Below, piece after piece: positions 33,580 to 43,018 of a stretch of 64,000 nucleotides of DNA (position 1 is the stretch's first letter; every line of letters starts with the position of its first letter). The notes under the pieces are model-generated. The model had not been told where the DNA came from and made no database searches. It saw only the letters and a list, made by a program, of their open reading frames with translations. Source of the stretch: Flavobacteriales bacterium (GTDB lineage Bacteria > Bacteroidota > Bacteroidia > Flavobacteriales_F > PHOS-HE28); contig JACJZI010000007.1 in assembly GCA_020635655.1 (NCBI GenBank), positions 168,724 through 232,723 on the forward strand. Direction: 5' to 3'. The translations under genes were made by a program, and so were the position numbers.

Positions 33580-36351
33580 ATGAACAGAAAGTACACGTTG
33601 TTCCTTGGTGTCGCGATGCTCCTTGGCGGCCTGAGGATGGATGCTCAGATCCAGGAGCCGAGCCCCTGCGGTTCGGACGATGCCTTTCACCGCGCCGTGG
33701 CCCTGGACCCCACGATCCTCGAACGCCAGGCCGAACTGGAACAGTTCACGGAGGATTACATCGCCGCACACAAGAGCGACCGGGACGATGACGAGCCGGT
33801 GTACATCATCCCGGTCGTCTTCCACATCCTCTACAACGATGCGGACATTCCGAATGTCGGCTCCGTCAGCTATTCACAGGGGCTGAACTGCAACATCTCG
33901 GACGATCAGATCTACGATGCCATGCGCATCCTGAACCGCGATTACCGGAAGCTGAACCCCGACACTGCCGACATCGTGTTCGGCTACGACACGATCGCCG
34001 CGGATATCAAGATCGAATTCCGCCTGGCCACCATCGACCCGTACGGCAACTGCACCAACGGCATCGACCGGATCAATTCCGTCGAGACCTTCGTGGGCGA
34101 TGACGGTTCCAAGCTGGATTATTGGTTCCGCTTCCGTTACCTCAACGTCTGGGTGGTGGACCACATGGCGGACGGTGTCGCGGGATATGCCTACTACCCC
34201 TCTGCGGTCACCTCCGGCTTCATGACCCTGGCCGACGGGGTGATGATCCGCAACGACTACATCGGCAGCATCGGCACGAGTATCGAGAACAATTCACGTG
34301 CGCTCACCCATGAGATCGGTCACACGATGAACCTTCAACATCCGTGGGGGAACACCAACGACCCAACGGTGGCCTGCGGCGATGATGGGGTGGAGGATAC
34401 GCCGATCACCAAGGGACACAACTCCTGCACGCCATTGGACCTGACGGACATCACCTGCAGCAGTCAGGCTTTGGACACCTTGTACAACTTCGCCTCCGTC
34501 ACGACCTCCTCCGGCACGGTCGATCCCTCTCCCCTTCCGACCGTTCACCTTCAGGATACGTTGGGGACCGGCCTGACGCTCAGTCCGTTCACGGCGGTCG
34601 GACTTTCACCCAACTCGGCCGAGGATGGACGCTTCGCCTTCTCGCAGTGGGAAGGTGGCGCCGTGGGTGGCGAAACGGACTACGCCATGCTGACCGGTCA
34701 GTTGAACACATCGAAGTATTATGAGTTCACGGTGACACCGTTGCCGGGCAAGGCGATGACCATCAATGGCCTCACGTTCCGCGCCGACCGGTCCCTGACG
34801 GGTCCGCGTACGTTCTCGGTCCGTTCCAACTTCAACAACAGCTTCTCTGCGAACCTTTCGGCTTCCATGGTCCCGAACAACGCGGCGGTCTCCTTCCCGG
34901 GTTCGAACGTGTTCTTCTTCAACCAGGACACCACCGGGCAGGTCTCCGGTTGCACGGTCAGCGTGAACTACGTCCAGGTCACTTCACCCATCACTTTCCG
35001 CATCTATGGGTGGAACGCCGAGGATACGGACGGCACCTTCTCCGTGGACGACGTGAAGGTGCGTGGCATGTTCGGCGTGGTGGAGAACACGCAGAACTAC
35101 ATGGACTATTCCTATTGCTCCGTGATGTTCACGAACGGACAGAAACAACGGATGCGCGCAGCGCTGACGAGTTCGACCGCCAGCCGCAGTACGCTCTGGA
35201 CCCCTGAGAACCTGGCGGCGGCGGGTGTCGATGGTGTGACGGACATGCTCTGCACCCCGGAACCGGACCTGTACCCGCTCGATCGCTACGTATGCCAGGA
35301 TGCACCGGTGACGTTCCACGACAACACGCACAATGCCACCCCGACGAGCTGGCTCTGGGAATTCCCGAACGGGAACCCGGCCACCTCCACCGACCAGAAC
35401 CCCACGGTGTCCTTCACCACTCCGGGGTGGAAGAGCGTGACCCTCACCACCGGCAATGACCAGGGCGCCGCGACAAGTACGATCGCCAATGCCATTTTCG
35501 TCGCCCCCACGTTCCCTGAAGTGGTCGGATTGTTGAACGAACCGTTCGACCAGGATCCCGGTGATGGACCTTGGTTCGTGGACAATCTGGACAACAACCA
35601 GACCGCGTGGACCTGGAACAACAGCGTGGGTCACAATGCGCCCGGTTGCATGAAGCTCAATACCTCCCAGCACCAGAATCCGCTGGACCTCATCGATACC
35701 GGTGACAATGATCTGGACGTATTGATCACGCCCGTGATGGACCTGAGCAATACAACGAACGCCGAATTGTCCTTCTGGTACGCTTATTCCGCCCAGAGCT
35801 CCACACCCGATGCGTTGAGCGAAACTTTAAGGATCTACAGCTCCACCAATTGTGGTCAGACCTGGCTGCTCCGCACGACGATGGACGCCTTCGACCTGAT
35901 CACGGCGGGTGTGACCCTGGGCTCCTTCACCCCGAGCTCGTCGGAATGGGCCAACAAGACGATCAACATCCCCCTCAGTTTGCAGACCAGTGGCGTCCGG
36001 CTCAAGTTCGTGTACACCTCGAGCAATGCTTCGGGCGACCTGTTCCTGGACGACATCCAGATGAACGGGGTCGTTGGCGTACCGGAACTGGCCGACAACG
36101 CCAGTCTCACCCTGGCCCCCAATCCATCGGCAGGCGATGTCACGATCTCCTGGGAATTGAAACAAAGCAGCCCGATCGACCTGAGCATACTTGACCTGCA
36201 GGGCCGCATGGTGTGGAACCGTTCGTTCCCCAATGCCACGAACGGTTCGTTCACAGTGGACCACGATGTGGCCCACCTCTCGCCCGGGATCTACATGGTC
36301 CGGCTCGAACATGAGAACGGCAGCCGCACCGAACGCATGGTGATCCGCTAG
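33580..36351 (+). CDS. M43 (pappalysin-like) T9SS metalloprotease with inserted beta-sandwich domain
   Basis: The 923-residue product has a signal peptide, a propeptide-like segment, and a pappalysin-type catalytic domain. The zinc site is H244-E-I-G-H248 with the third His at 254 (HEIGHTMNLQH), followed by CGDDGVEDTP. The Met-turn motif NYMDYSYC is far downstream at about residue 507. Between them, about residues 300-495, sits an extra beta-sandwich segment resembling choice-of-anchor domains (NGLTFRADRSLTGPRTFSVR). After the protease come a PKD domain (about 570-650), a second beta-sandwich and a type A T9SS sorting domain (LAPNPSAGDV to ERMVIR). It is probably an exported protease. Stop codon shares CTAG with the converging MFS gene. 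Confidence 0.88.
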   Translation: MNRKYTLFLGVAMLLGGLRMDAQIQEPSPCGSDDAFHRAVALDPTILERQAELEQFTEDYIAAHKSDRDDDEPVYIIPVVFHILYNDADIPNVGSVSYSQGLNCNISDDQIYDAMRILNRDYRKLNPDTADIVFGYDTIAADIKIEFRLATIDPYGNCTNGIDRINSVETFVGDDGSKLDYWFRFRYLNVWVVDHMADGVAGYAYYPSAVTSGFMTLADGVMIRNDYIGSIGTSIENNSRALTHEIGHTMNLQHPWGNTNDPTVACGDDGVEDTPITKGHNSCTPLDLTDITCSSQALDTLYNFASVTTSSGTVDPSPLPTVHLQDTLGTGLTLSPFTAVGLSPNSAEDGRFAFSQWEGGAVGGETDYAMLTGQLNTSKYYEFTVTPLPGKAMTINGLTFRADRSLTGPRTFSVRSNFNNSFSANLSASMVPNNAAVSFPGSNVFFFNQDTTGQVSGCTVSVNYVQVTSPITFRIYGWNAEDTDGTFSVDDVKVRGMFGVVENTQNYMDYSYCSVMFTNGQKQRMRAALTSSTASRSTLWTPENLAAAGVDGVTDMLCTPEPDLYPLDRYVCQDAPVTFHDNTHNATPTSWLWEFPNGNPATSTDQNPTVSFTTPGWKSVTLTTGNDQGAATSTIANAIFVAPTFPEVVGLLNEPFDQDPGDGPWFVDNLDNNQTAWTWNNSVGHNAPGCMKLNTSQHQNPLDLIDTGDNDLDVLITPVMDLSNTTNAELSFWYAYSAQSSTPDALSETLRIYSSTNCGQTWLLRTTMDAFDLITAGVTLGSFTPSSSEWANKTINIPLSLQTSGVRLKFVYTSSNASGDLFLDDIQMNGVVGVPELADNASLTLAPNPSAGDVTISWELKQSSPIDLSILDLQGRMVWNRSFPNATNGSFTVDHDVAHLSPGIYMVRLEHENGSRTERMVIR

Positions 36352-37574
36352 ACCGATCGCTCACCCATCCCGGACGCCGGTCCTTGGAGCTTTGCCTCCG
36401 GGGACCGGCGTTCGGCTTTCGGTCCCCACACAAGGAGCACCACGGCGACCACGACGGCCACCGCTGCGCTCAGGAGAAAGGCAGGTCGCGATCCGTAGGC
36501 ATACCAGACATACCCGGTGAGCGGACTGGCGACCAGTCCGGCGAGGCTCGTGCCCGTCGCGAATAGTCCGGCCGCCGTGCCCGCATGCTCCTTGGGCACC
36601 AGGGAGCACACCCAGGCCTTGCCCACTCCCTCCGTGAAGGCCGCGAACAACCCATACCCCGCAAGCACAGCGATGAACATGGCCATCCGGAAGTCGCCGG
36701 ACAGGGCCAGGTAGGTGCCGCTGAAGAACGCGAGGCCGATGAGAAAGGCGGAGCGCAGGCCAATGCGGTCGCCGATCGCGCCGGCGGGAAGAGCGGCCAG
36801 CGCATGGACAAGGTTGTACGCCACATAGGCCAGGATGATCGACGTATCGCCCAGTCCGGCCTCCTTCGCCTTCAGCAGCAGGAAGAGGTCGGAGCTGTTC
36901 GCCAACGCGAAGCCGCACAATATCAGGACCAAGGTCCGGTAGGCACGCGGCGCCTGACGCCAGAAAGCGAACAGCGAACCTGTTGGACGATGGAGCGAAG
37001 CACCCTGCACTTCCATGGAACGCTTCAACATCAACGTCAGGAGCACAGAGACCACCCCTGGGAGGAAAGCGAGCAGGAACAAGGTTCGCAGATCGTCCGG
37101 TCGGAACTGGATGTAGATCAGGGCCAGCAGTGGTCCGATCACCGCACCGAGCGTATCCATGCCACGGTGCAGACCGAACACCCGACCGCGATCCACGTCC
37201 GTCGCGGCAGCGTTCAAAAGGGCATCACGCGCACCAGTGCGCGCGCCCTTGCCCAGGCGGTCGAGCGTCCGCGCGAGAAATACCCACGGCGGCCAGATGG
37301 AAACAGCGAACAATGGCTTGGCCACGGCGCTCAAGGCATATCCTGCGCGAACGAAGGGGATCCTTCTCCCCGACCGGTCCGACCAATGTCCGAACCAACC
37401 CTTGCTCAGCCCGGCCAATGCTTCTGCCAGCCCCTCCAAGATCCCGATCAGCAGTACGGAAAATCCGATCTGATGCAGATAGAGGGGCATCACCGGATAG
37501 AGCAGCTCGCTCGCCATATCCGTGAATAGACTTACACAAGCCAGGAGCCAGACCGTCCGTGGGAAGCGCTTCAT
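36348..37574 (-). CDS. Major facilitator superfamily transporter
   Basis: The 408-residue product has twelve predicted membrane helices. The cytoplasmic loop 2-3 motif is GWFGHWSDRSGRR and the equivalent loop 8-9 is AGAIGDRIGLRS, both typical of MFS carriers. An acidic residue pair at FTDMASE in helix 1 suggests a proton-coupled drug or metabolite exporter; the substrate cannot be told. A degenerate -7 box lies 4 bp before the ATG. It overlaps the M43 protease gene by four bases at the shared stop. Confidence 0.92.
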   Translation of the reverse strand: MKRFPRTVWLLACVSLFTDMASELLYPVMPLYLHQIGFSVLLIGILEGLAEALAGLSKGWFGHWSDRSGRRIPFVRAGYALSAVAKPLFAVSIWPPWVFLARTLDRLGKGARTGARDALLNAAATDVDRGRVFGLHRGMDTLGAVIGPLLALIYIQFRPDDLRTLFLLAFLPGVVSVLLTLMLKRSMEVQGASLHRPTGSLFAFWRQAPRAYRTLVLILCGFALANSSDLFLLLKAKEAGLGDTSIILAYVAYNLVHALAALPAGAIGDRIGLRSAFLIGLAFFSGTYLALSGDFRMAMFIAVLAGYGLFAAFTEGVGKAWVCSLVPKEHAGTAAGLFATGTSLAGLVASPLTGYVWYAYGSRPAFLLSAAVAVVVAVVLLVWGPKAERRSPEAKLQGPASGMGERSV

Positions 37575-37578
37575 GGGA

Positions 37579-37586
37579 CAAGGATA
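37579..37586 (-). promoter_or_regulatory. Candidate -7 box TATCCTTG, 4 bp before ATG
   Basis: One mismatch to TAnnTTTG, reading from 37586 to 37579, just before the MFS ATG. Confidence 0.4.
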
Positions 37587-37680
37587 TGTGGTATGGTCCG
37601 GCCAGGGATGCCGACCGTTGTCACCGTGACGCGTGATCCCGAGCGATCACGGGAGGAAGCGCTCAAGAAAACCGCAGGCC

Positions 37681-37688
37681 TAACTTCA
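37681..37688 (+). promoter_or_regulatory. Candidate -7 box TAACTTCA for pepD
   Basis: Degenerate match to TAnnTTTG, 25 bp before the pepD ATG. Confidence 0.35.
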
Positions 37689-37713
37689 CCGCCTCGCTAT
37701 TGACCCTCCGACC

Positions 37714-39165
37714 ATGCCCGCAACCGTCCGCGACCTCGAGCCCAAAGCACTCTGGAACCACTTCGCCGACCTGAACGCGGTGCCGCGCGCCAGCAAGAAG
37801 GAACAGCAGGTGATCGCCTTCATGAAGGCCTTCGGTGAAGGGCTCGGCCTGGAAACCCAGGTGCTGGAGGCCGGTAACGTCCTGATCCGCAAGCCCGGCA
37901 CGAAGGGGAAGGAGAAGCTGCCCACCGTGGCGTTGCAGAGCCACTTGGACATGGTGCACCAGAAGAACAACGACACCACCTTCGACTTCGCCACCGAAGG
38001 CATCCGCATGCGCGTGGACGGCGAATGGGTGAAGGCCGAGGGCACCACCCTGGGCGCGGACAACGGCATCGGTGTGGCCACGATCATGACGATCCTCGCC
38101 AGTACGGACATCCCCCACCCGCCCCTGGAGGCGCTCTTCACCATCGATGAGGAGACGGGCATGACCGGGGCGTTCGCCCTGCAGGCGAATGTGCTGCACG
38201 CGAAATACCTGCTGAACCTGGACACCGAGGAGGACAACGAGCTGACCATCGGCTGCGCGGGCGGCATCGACGTGACCGCCAACGGCACCTACGCGCAGGA
38301 GGCGGTGAAGGACGGACACACCGGCCGTCAGCTGACGGTGAAGGGGCTGCACGGCGGACACAGCGGCACGGAGATCCACCTGGGTCGCGGCAATGCGAAC
38401 AAGCTGATGGACCGCCTGCTGATGCGTGGTGAGGAGTTCGGTCTGCGTGTGGTCAGTATCAATGGCGGCGGCCTGCGCAACGCGATCCCGCGCGAGAGCG
38501 TGGCGGAAGTGTTGCTGCCCAATGACAAGGCCGAGGCCTATGCGAAGGCCGTGCAGGAACTGGCCGCGACCTTGAAGAAGGAATACGCCACAACCGACCC
38601 CGACCTGGCGATCGAGTTGACCGACGCGACCATGACCGGTCAGGCGATGAGCATCGCCGATCAGGGTCGCTTTCTGCGCGCGGCGGCCGCCTGCCCCAAC
38701 GGCATCTACCGCATGAGCCCCGACGTGGACGACCTGGTGCAGACCAGCAATAACGTCGCGCGCATCGAACTGAAGGACGGCCGTTACCAGGTGCAATGCC
38801 TCACGCGCAGCTCGGTGGAGAGCGAGAAGCTGGACGAGGCCAACGCGATCAAGGCGGTATTCGAACTCATCGGCGCGCAGGTGGAATTCTCCGGCAGCTA
38901 CCCCGGCTGGACGCCCCAGCCCGGATCGGACGTGGTGCAGCTGATGAAGAAGATCTACAAGGAGCGCTTCGAGGAGGAGCCGCACGTGCTGGCCTGCCAT
39001 GCCGGCCTGGAATGCGGCATCCTCGGCACCCACTATTCGGACATGCAGCTGATCAGCTTCGGTCCCACCATCCGCGGTGCCCACTCCCCTGACGAGCGTG
39101 TGCAGATCAGCAGCGTGCAGAAGTTCTGGGGCTATCTCCTGGAGACGCTGGAGAAGATCCGGTGA
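37714..39165 (+). CDS. pepD: Aminoacyl-histidine dipeptidase (M20 family, cytosol nonspecific dipeptidase)
   Basis: The 483-residue product hydrolyses dipeptides such as Xaa-His with a dinuclear metal centre. M20 ligand motifs are in place: QSHLDMV (His), GADNGIG (bridging Asp), IDEETGMTG (general base Glu and metal Glu), and LNLDTEED. The lid domain holds GGHSGTEIHLGRGNANK. Length is as expected (E. coli PepD 485). It is cytoplasmic with no signal. It appears monocistronic; a long open frame opposite it is a shadow. Confidence 0.95.
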   Translation: MPATVRDLEPKALWNHFADLNAVPRASKKEQQVIAFMKAFGEGLGLETQVLEAGNVLIRKPGTKGKEKLPTVALQSHLDMVHQKNNDTTFDFATEGIRMRVDGEWVKAEGTTLGADNGIGVATIMTILASTDIPHPPLEALFTIDEETGMTGAFALQANVLHAKYLLNLDTEEDNELTIGCAGGIDVTANGTYAQEAVKDGHTGRQLTVKGLHGGHSGTEIHLGRGNANKLMDRLLMRGEEFGLRVVSINGGGLRNAIPRESVAEVLLPNDKAEAYAKAVQELAATLKKEYATTDPDLAIELTDATMTGQAMSIADQGRFLRAAAACPNGIYRMSPDVDDLVQTSNNVARIELKDGRYQVQCLTRSSVESEKLDEANAIKAVFELIGAQVEFSGSYPGWTPQPGSDVVQLMKKIYKERFEEEPHVLACHAGLECGILGTHYSDMQLISFGPTIRGAHSPDERVQISSVQKFWGYLLETLEKIR

Positions 39166-39309
39166 GGTGGGCGCGTGTTGTCGCGCGGACCACACTTCTT
39201 GCCTGAACGTCGTCGCGAGGATCGGTGAAGACCACAGTGGCCGCGGACCGAGGTGGTCGAGCCGTACGAAGCGACCTCGTCTTCGTGGAGCACCATCGCG
39301 CTGTCCGCC

Positions 39310-39317
39310 TACCTTGA
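39310..39317 (+). promoter_or_regulatory. Candidate -7 box TACCTTGA, 4 bp before ATG
   Basis: Degenerate match to TAnnTTTG located 4 bp before the ATG of the propeller lipoprotein gene; it decides the start at 39322. Confidence 0.4.
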
Positions 39318-39321
39318 CCCC

Positions 39322-40392
39322 ATGCGCCCTTCCCTCCTCCACTTGCTTGTCGTTCCCGGGCTGTTGCTCACTTCCTGTGGGGGACCGATCGCCGGCACGA
39401 CATCGACCTCCCCGACCGATCAAGTTCCCCTCTCCGAATTCCGGGCCGATCCGGATACCATTGGGCAGCTCGCGCAGTACGTGGTGTGCGCGTTCACGGA
39501 CAGTCGGGGCGTCCGCTGGTTCGGCACCATGGGCCATGGTGTGGCCCGATACGATGGCAAGACCCTCACCTACCTCCATCCCGCCGATGGCAGAGGCGGC
39601 GATGTGGTGAGCAGCATTGCCGAGGACAAGGCCGGTCACCTCTGGTTCGCCGGACATGACGGCACGGGAGTGGTGAGGTACGACGGGACGCACTTCACGC
39701 AATTGTGGGAGGAAGAGAGCGGTGTGTCCAGCGACGGTGCGGGCCACATCTGGGCGAGCACGGCGAGCGAGGTGTTCCGCAACGATGGTGACCGCCTGGT
39801 GCCCTTCGCGCTTCCGATCGATCGCGCAGCGATCACATCCTACAGCATCGTGCCGGGAAGGGCATCGCTGGCCTTGAAGGACAGCAATGGGAACCTCTGG
39901 TTCCGCACGGACGGCCATGGGCTGCTGAAGTACGATGGCACGGACTTCACGCACTACACCAAGGAGAACGGCCTGTGCAGCAACAGCGTGAACCAGGTGG
40001 TGGAGGACGACCAGGGCCGTATCTGGGTGATCTGCATGCAGGCCTATCAGCCCATGATGACGAACGATGGTGGCCTGTGCCGCCTGGATGGCGACGGCTT
40101 CACCACCTTCCCCGACGTCGAAGGGTTGCACAACAACGACCTGTACACGCTGTTCAAGGACCGGGACGGCGACCTGTGGATCGGCGCCACTGGCGTTGGG
40201 GTGTACCGCTACGATGGGAGTTCCTTCACGCTGTTCGCTGCGACCGATCGTCCGGACCTCAATGGTGGCTTCGGCCTTCAGGACATGACGCAGGACCGGA
40301 ACGGCACGCTGTGGTGCGCCTTCAGCGGCGGGCTCTTCCGTTTCGACGGCCGGGGCTTCGTGAACGTGATGCGGAACGGGCCTTGGGAGTGA
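39322..40392 (+). CDS. Regulator-propeller lipoprotein without kinase domain
   Basis: The 356-residue product has a lipoprotein signal (LLVVPGLLLTSC, lipobox Cys19) and then six to seven regulator-propeller repeats, for example GVRWFGTMGHGVARYDG, GNLWFRTDGHGLLKYDG and GDLWIGATGVGVYRYDG. In sensor kinases these repeats form the periplasmic sensor; here there is no membrane helix, kinase or regulator module after them. It may bind the same class of ligand as a free-standing lipoprotein, perhaps as an accessory to a kinase elsewhere; that is inference. Confidence 0.82.
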   Translation: MRPSLLHLLVVPGLLLTSCGGPIAGTTSTSPTDQVPLSEFRADPDTIGQLAQYVVCAFTDSRGVRWFGTMGHGVARYDGKTLTYLHPADGRGGDVVSSIAEDKAGHLWFAGHDGTGVVRYDGTHFTQLWEEESGVSSDGAGHIWASTASEVFRNDGDRLVPFALPIDRAAITSYSIVPGRASLALKDSNGNLWFRTDGHGLLKYDGTDFTHYTKENGLCSNSVNQVVEDDQGRIWVICMQAYQPMMTNDGGLCRLDGDGFTTFPDVEGLHNNDLYTLFKDRDGDLWIGATGVGVYRYDGSSFTLFAATDRPDLNGGFGLQDMTQDRNGTLWCAFSGGLFRFDGRGFVNVMRNGPWE

Positions 40393-40408
40393 GGTCCTTG
40401 CCCGATGC

Positions 40409-41089
40409 TCAATGGGCTCCGCTACCCGCCCGCTTGAACAGCACCACGGATGCAGCCACCATCCAGGCCATCCCGACGGGAATGATGAGGAAGCCATAGG
40501 TGGTGGTACCGCCCGCGTAGAGCCCTACGAGGTTGAGCACGCCGGGCAAGAGGCAGAGATGGCCCCAGATGAACAGCCAGCGCGGCACCCAACCGCCCTG
40601 ACCGCTGCGCACGATGAGGAACGGACCGAGCCCCAGCACCAGCACCGTGGCCAGCCAATCCGCGCGGGAGGCGAACCAGCCGACGGTGTCGGCGAGGGGG
40701 GCGTTCACCACGACGTCCTGTGCGGAGGTGCGCACCACCAGCGCCAGCCATGCCGTGTAGGCCACCACCACAACGGGGATCGCCACGCCATAGGTGTAGC
40801 GGACCAGCAGCGCGGGCACCACGGCGGTGCGCCCCAGGAGCGCCATGAGCCGGGCGGCGGCGCCCAGCAGGAAAACGCCGAGGATCCACAAGGTGAGGTT
40901 GAGGATGAGGGCGGTGCGCGCGCCACCCGCGCCACGGAGGTAGTTGGGCAGATCGCCAGCGTCCAGCGCCTGGTCCAGGTCCACGCCGGTGCTGAGCATC
41001 ACACCGGCACCGATCAGCATGCACAGCGACCCGCCAAGGGTGAAATAAGCCGCCGCGCGCGTGATGTTCCTGTCGTTGTTCCCATGCAT
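40409..41089 (-). CDS. Multi-pass membrane protein of unknown function
   Basis: The 226-residue product has six to seven strongly hydrophobic segments, beginning ITRAAAYFTLGGSLCMLIGA. The general layout resembles DUF4386-type proteins, but I see no decisive motif. The ATG at 41089 is the first in a frame that is otherwise an antisense shadow of the DUF6090 genes. It is divergent from the tandem DUF6090 genes across 114 bp. Confidence 0.65.
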   Translation of the reverse strand: MHGNNDRNITRAAAYFTLGGSLCMLIGAGVMLSTGVDLDQALDAGDLPNYLRGAGGARTALILNLTLWILGVFLLGAAARLMALLGRTAVVPALLVRYTYGVAIPVVVVAYTAWLALVVRTSAQDVVVNAPLADTVGWFASRADWLATVLVLGLGPFLIVRSGQGGWVPRWLFIWGHLCLLPGVLNLVGLYAGGTTTYGFLIIPVGMAWMVAASVVLFKRAGSGAH

Positions 41090-41203
41090 GATCGGCAGGG
41101 TTTGGTGAAGTCTCAAGATAGGGAACCCGGGTAAGTACACCGGGCCTGTCGGCCGAAGTGACATCCACCATTCCCCCGGATCGCGCATCTTGCCGATCGT
41201 CCC

Positions 41204-41947
41204 ATGCCCCGCATCTTCAACAGCATCCGCCATCGCCTCCTGAAGGAGAACCGCTTCACGCGCTACCTGGTGTACGCCATCGGCGAGATCGTGCTGGTGG
41301 TGGTCGGGATATTGATCGCGCTGCAGCTCAACATGAACAAGGACCGCCGCAACGCGCGTGCCGCCGAGCTCAATTACCTGCGCAACATCCAGGCCGACCT
41401 TCTGGCGAACGTGGAGAAGGCCAATGACTTCATCCGGAAACGCGGTGAGGCGATGGGGGCCGCGCAGCGGGTGGTGGCCAAGATCGACGGAGAGCCCATC
41501 ACGGAATGGAAGGCCTTCAATGAGGACTGCATCTCGGTGTACGATTGGAAACGGTTCTACCCGATCAATTACACGGTGGCTGAGCTGATGAACTCGGGCG
41601 GTCTGGCCACCATCACCAACGACAGCATCAAGACCACGCTGCTCGTGCTCGAATCGTTGTTCAAGCAGACCAAGGCCGAGGAGGACCACTTCCGCTTCGA
41701 CTCGGAGGAGATCATCTACAAGCCCGCATATGAGAACATGGATCTGGGGCCCATGCTCGATCTGCACATGAAGAAGGACGGTGAGCTGCGCCGCTCGGAT
41801 TTCGATGCCTATTTCTCCGACGTGCGGGTCAAGAACGGATTCCTCATGGTGCTGGTCGAATTCTCCACGATGAACGCCCAGTTGGAGGAGGTCGTGACCT
41901 TGAGCGAGCGGCTGCATGGCATGATCGAGCGTGAACTGAAACGCTAG
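41204..41947 (+). CDS. DUF6090 family membrane-anchored protein (copy 1)
   Basis: The 247-residue product has the DUF6090 layout: a basic N-terminus ending in RLLKENRFTRYLVYAIGE, one membrane helix (about 27-42, IVLVVVGILIALQL), then a soluble helical domain. The family is common in Flavobacteriales, often in tandem, with no known function. The ~42 N-terminal residues are almost identical to the next gene, while the soluble domains differ. Nine bases separate it from copy 2. Confidence 0.85.
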   Translation: MPRIFNSIRHRLLKENRFTRYLVYAIGEIVLVVVGILIALQLNMNKDRRNARAAELNYLRNIQADLLANVEKANDFIRKRGEAMGAAQRVVAKIDGEPITEWKAFNEDCISVYDWKRFYPINYTVAELMNSGGLATITNDSIKTTLLVLESLFKQTKAEEDHFRFDSEEIIYKPAYENMDLGPMLDLHMKKDGELRRSDFDAYFSDVRVKNGFLMVLVEFSTMNAQLEEVVTLSERLHGMIERELKR

Positions 41948-41956
41948 ATCCGTCCC

Positions 41957-42682
41957 ATGCCCCGCGTCTTCAACAGCATCCGCCAGCGCCTGCTCAAGGA
42001 GAACCGATTCACCCGCTACCTGATCTATGCCGTGGGTGAGATCGTGCTGGTGGTGATCGGGATCCTGATCGCGCTCAGCATCAACACCTGGAACAAGTCG
42101 CGGCAGGACCTCCGCGCGCGTGCGGAACTGCTGGATGAACTGCGGGACGATCTGGCGCTGGACCAGGCCACGATCGCGGAACATATCCAATGGGAGGAAC
42201 TGTTCCTGGCCGAGGTCGACAGTGCCCGGGTCCTGGCGAAGGGCCCGATCGACGCGGATGCCCTGCAGGCGCTGCTGCGGCGGCTGACCACGCGGCACAC
42301 CTTCGTCCCGAACAAGACGACCATCGTCAAGATGACCGCCTCCGGCGAACTGGGCCTGCTGCGGAACTCCGGGATCGAGAACAGCATCGTGCGCTACTAC
42401 CAGTTCAACGATTACCTCACCTCCGTGACCAACAACAACAACCTCTACATCGTGGACCTGCAGTTCGGCCCCTTCGTATCGAACAATGCCCTGGGGTTCG
42501 GATGCGATGCGGACGGCGCAGTGGAGGACGACCTGGACCTGGACCCGGAGAAGCGCTACCTGCTGAAGGTGCAATTGGACCGCCGGGCGCTGATCGCCCG
42601 CACTTCCATCGACCGCTTCAGCAAATTGAAGGAGGCGGCGACGGACCTGCTGCGGCAGATCGGGCAGGTGCCGGGGCGCTGA
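41957..42682 (+). CDS. DUF6090 family membrane-anchored protein (copy 2)
   Basis: The 241-residue product is a tandem paralog of the upstream gene. It shares the N-terminus MPRVFNSIRQRLLKENRFTR and the membrane helix (VLVVIGILIALSIN), but its extracytoplasmic domain (about 45-241) has diverged. The two are probably one transcript. No start signal other than the nearby upstream stop codon is seen. Confidence 0.85.
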   Translation: MPRVFNSIRQRLLKENRFTRYLIYAVGEIVLVVIGILIALSINTWNKSRQDLRARAELLDELRDDLALDQATIAEHIQWEELFLAEVDSARVLAKGPIDADALQALLRRLTTRHTFVPNKTTIVKMTASGELGLLRNSGIENSIVRYYQFNDYLTSVTNNNNLYIVDLQFGPFVSNNALGFGCDADGAVEDDLDLDPEKRYLLKVQLDRRALIARTSIDRFSKLKEAATDLLRQIGQVPGR

Positions 42683-42736
42683 GAACAGACGCCTCCCACC
42701 CGGTCGCCGCGGCCGATCCCAAAGGAGGAGCCCTCG

Positions 42737-43018
42737 TTAACGGACAACGCGTTCCTCCACCTGGATCAGGTGGATGGGGACGTTCACGGACTTCTCCAGG
42801 ATGTCGGGGGCAGGACCGCTTCCGGGCCATGGCGCCGTGGATCGTTCCACGCAAAAGCTCCGGTCCGATGTATCGCCCACGATGCGGATCTCCTCCGTGT
42901 CGATGGACACGCTGTCGGGGCCGGACCCGCCGGACCGCTCCTTTGCATCCGCCCCGCATCCGGAGCGCAGGGTGAACGTGGCCACACTGGCCAGTACGAT
43001 GAACGACAGGCTATTCAT
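42737..43018 (-). CDS. Small putative lipoprotein downstream of MarR
   Basis: The 93-residue product has a hydrophobic N-terminus ending in a lipobox-like RSGC (Cys21). The rest is polar with no recognised domain. It overlaps the 3' end of the marR-family gene by eight bases, so it is co-transcribed with and probably controlled by that regulator. Function unknown; it could be a ligand-response or envelope stress protein. Confidence 0.55.
   Translation of the reverse strand: MNSLSFIVLASVATFTLRSGCGADAKERSGGSGPDSVSIDTEEIRIVGDTSDRSFCVERSTAPWPGSGPAPDILEKSVNVPIHLIQVEERVVR

Noticed and set aside
37663..40497. 944-codon open frame antisense to pepD and the propeller lipoprotein
   Set aside because: Spans two clear plus-strand genes and has the same composition as other antisense shadows.
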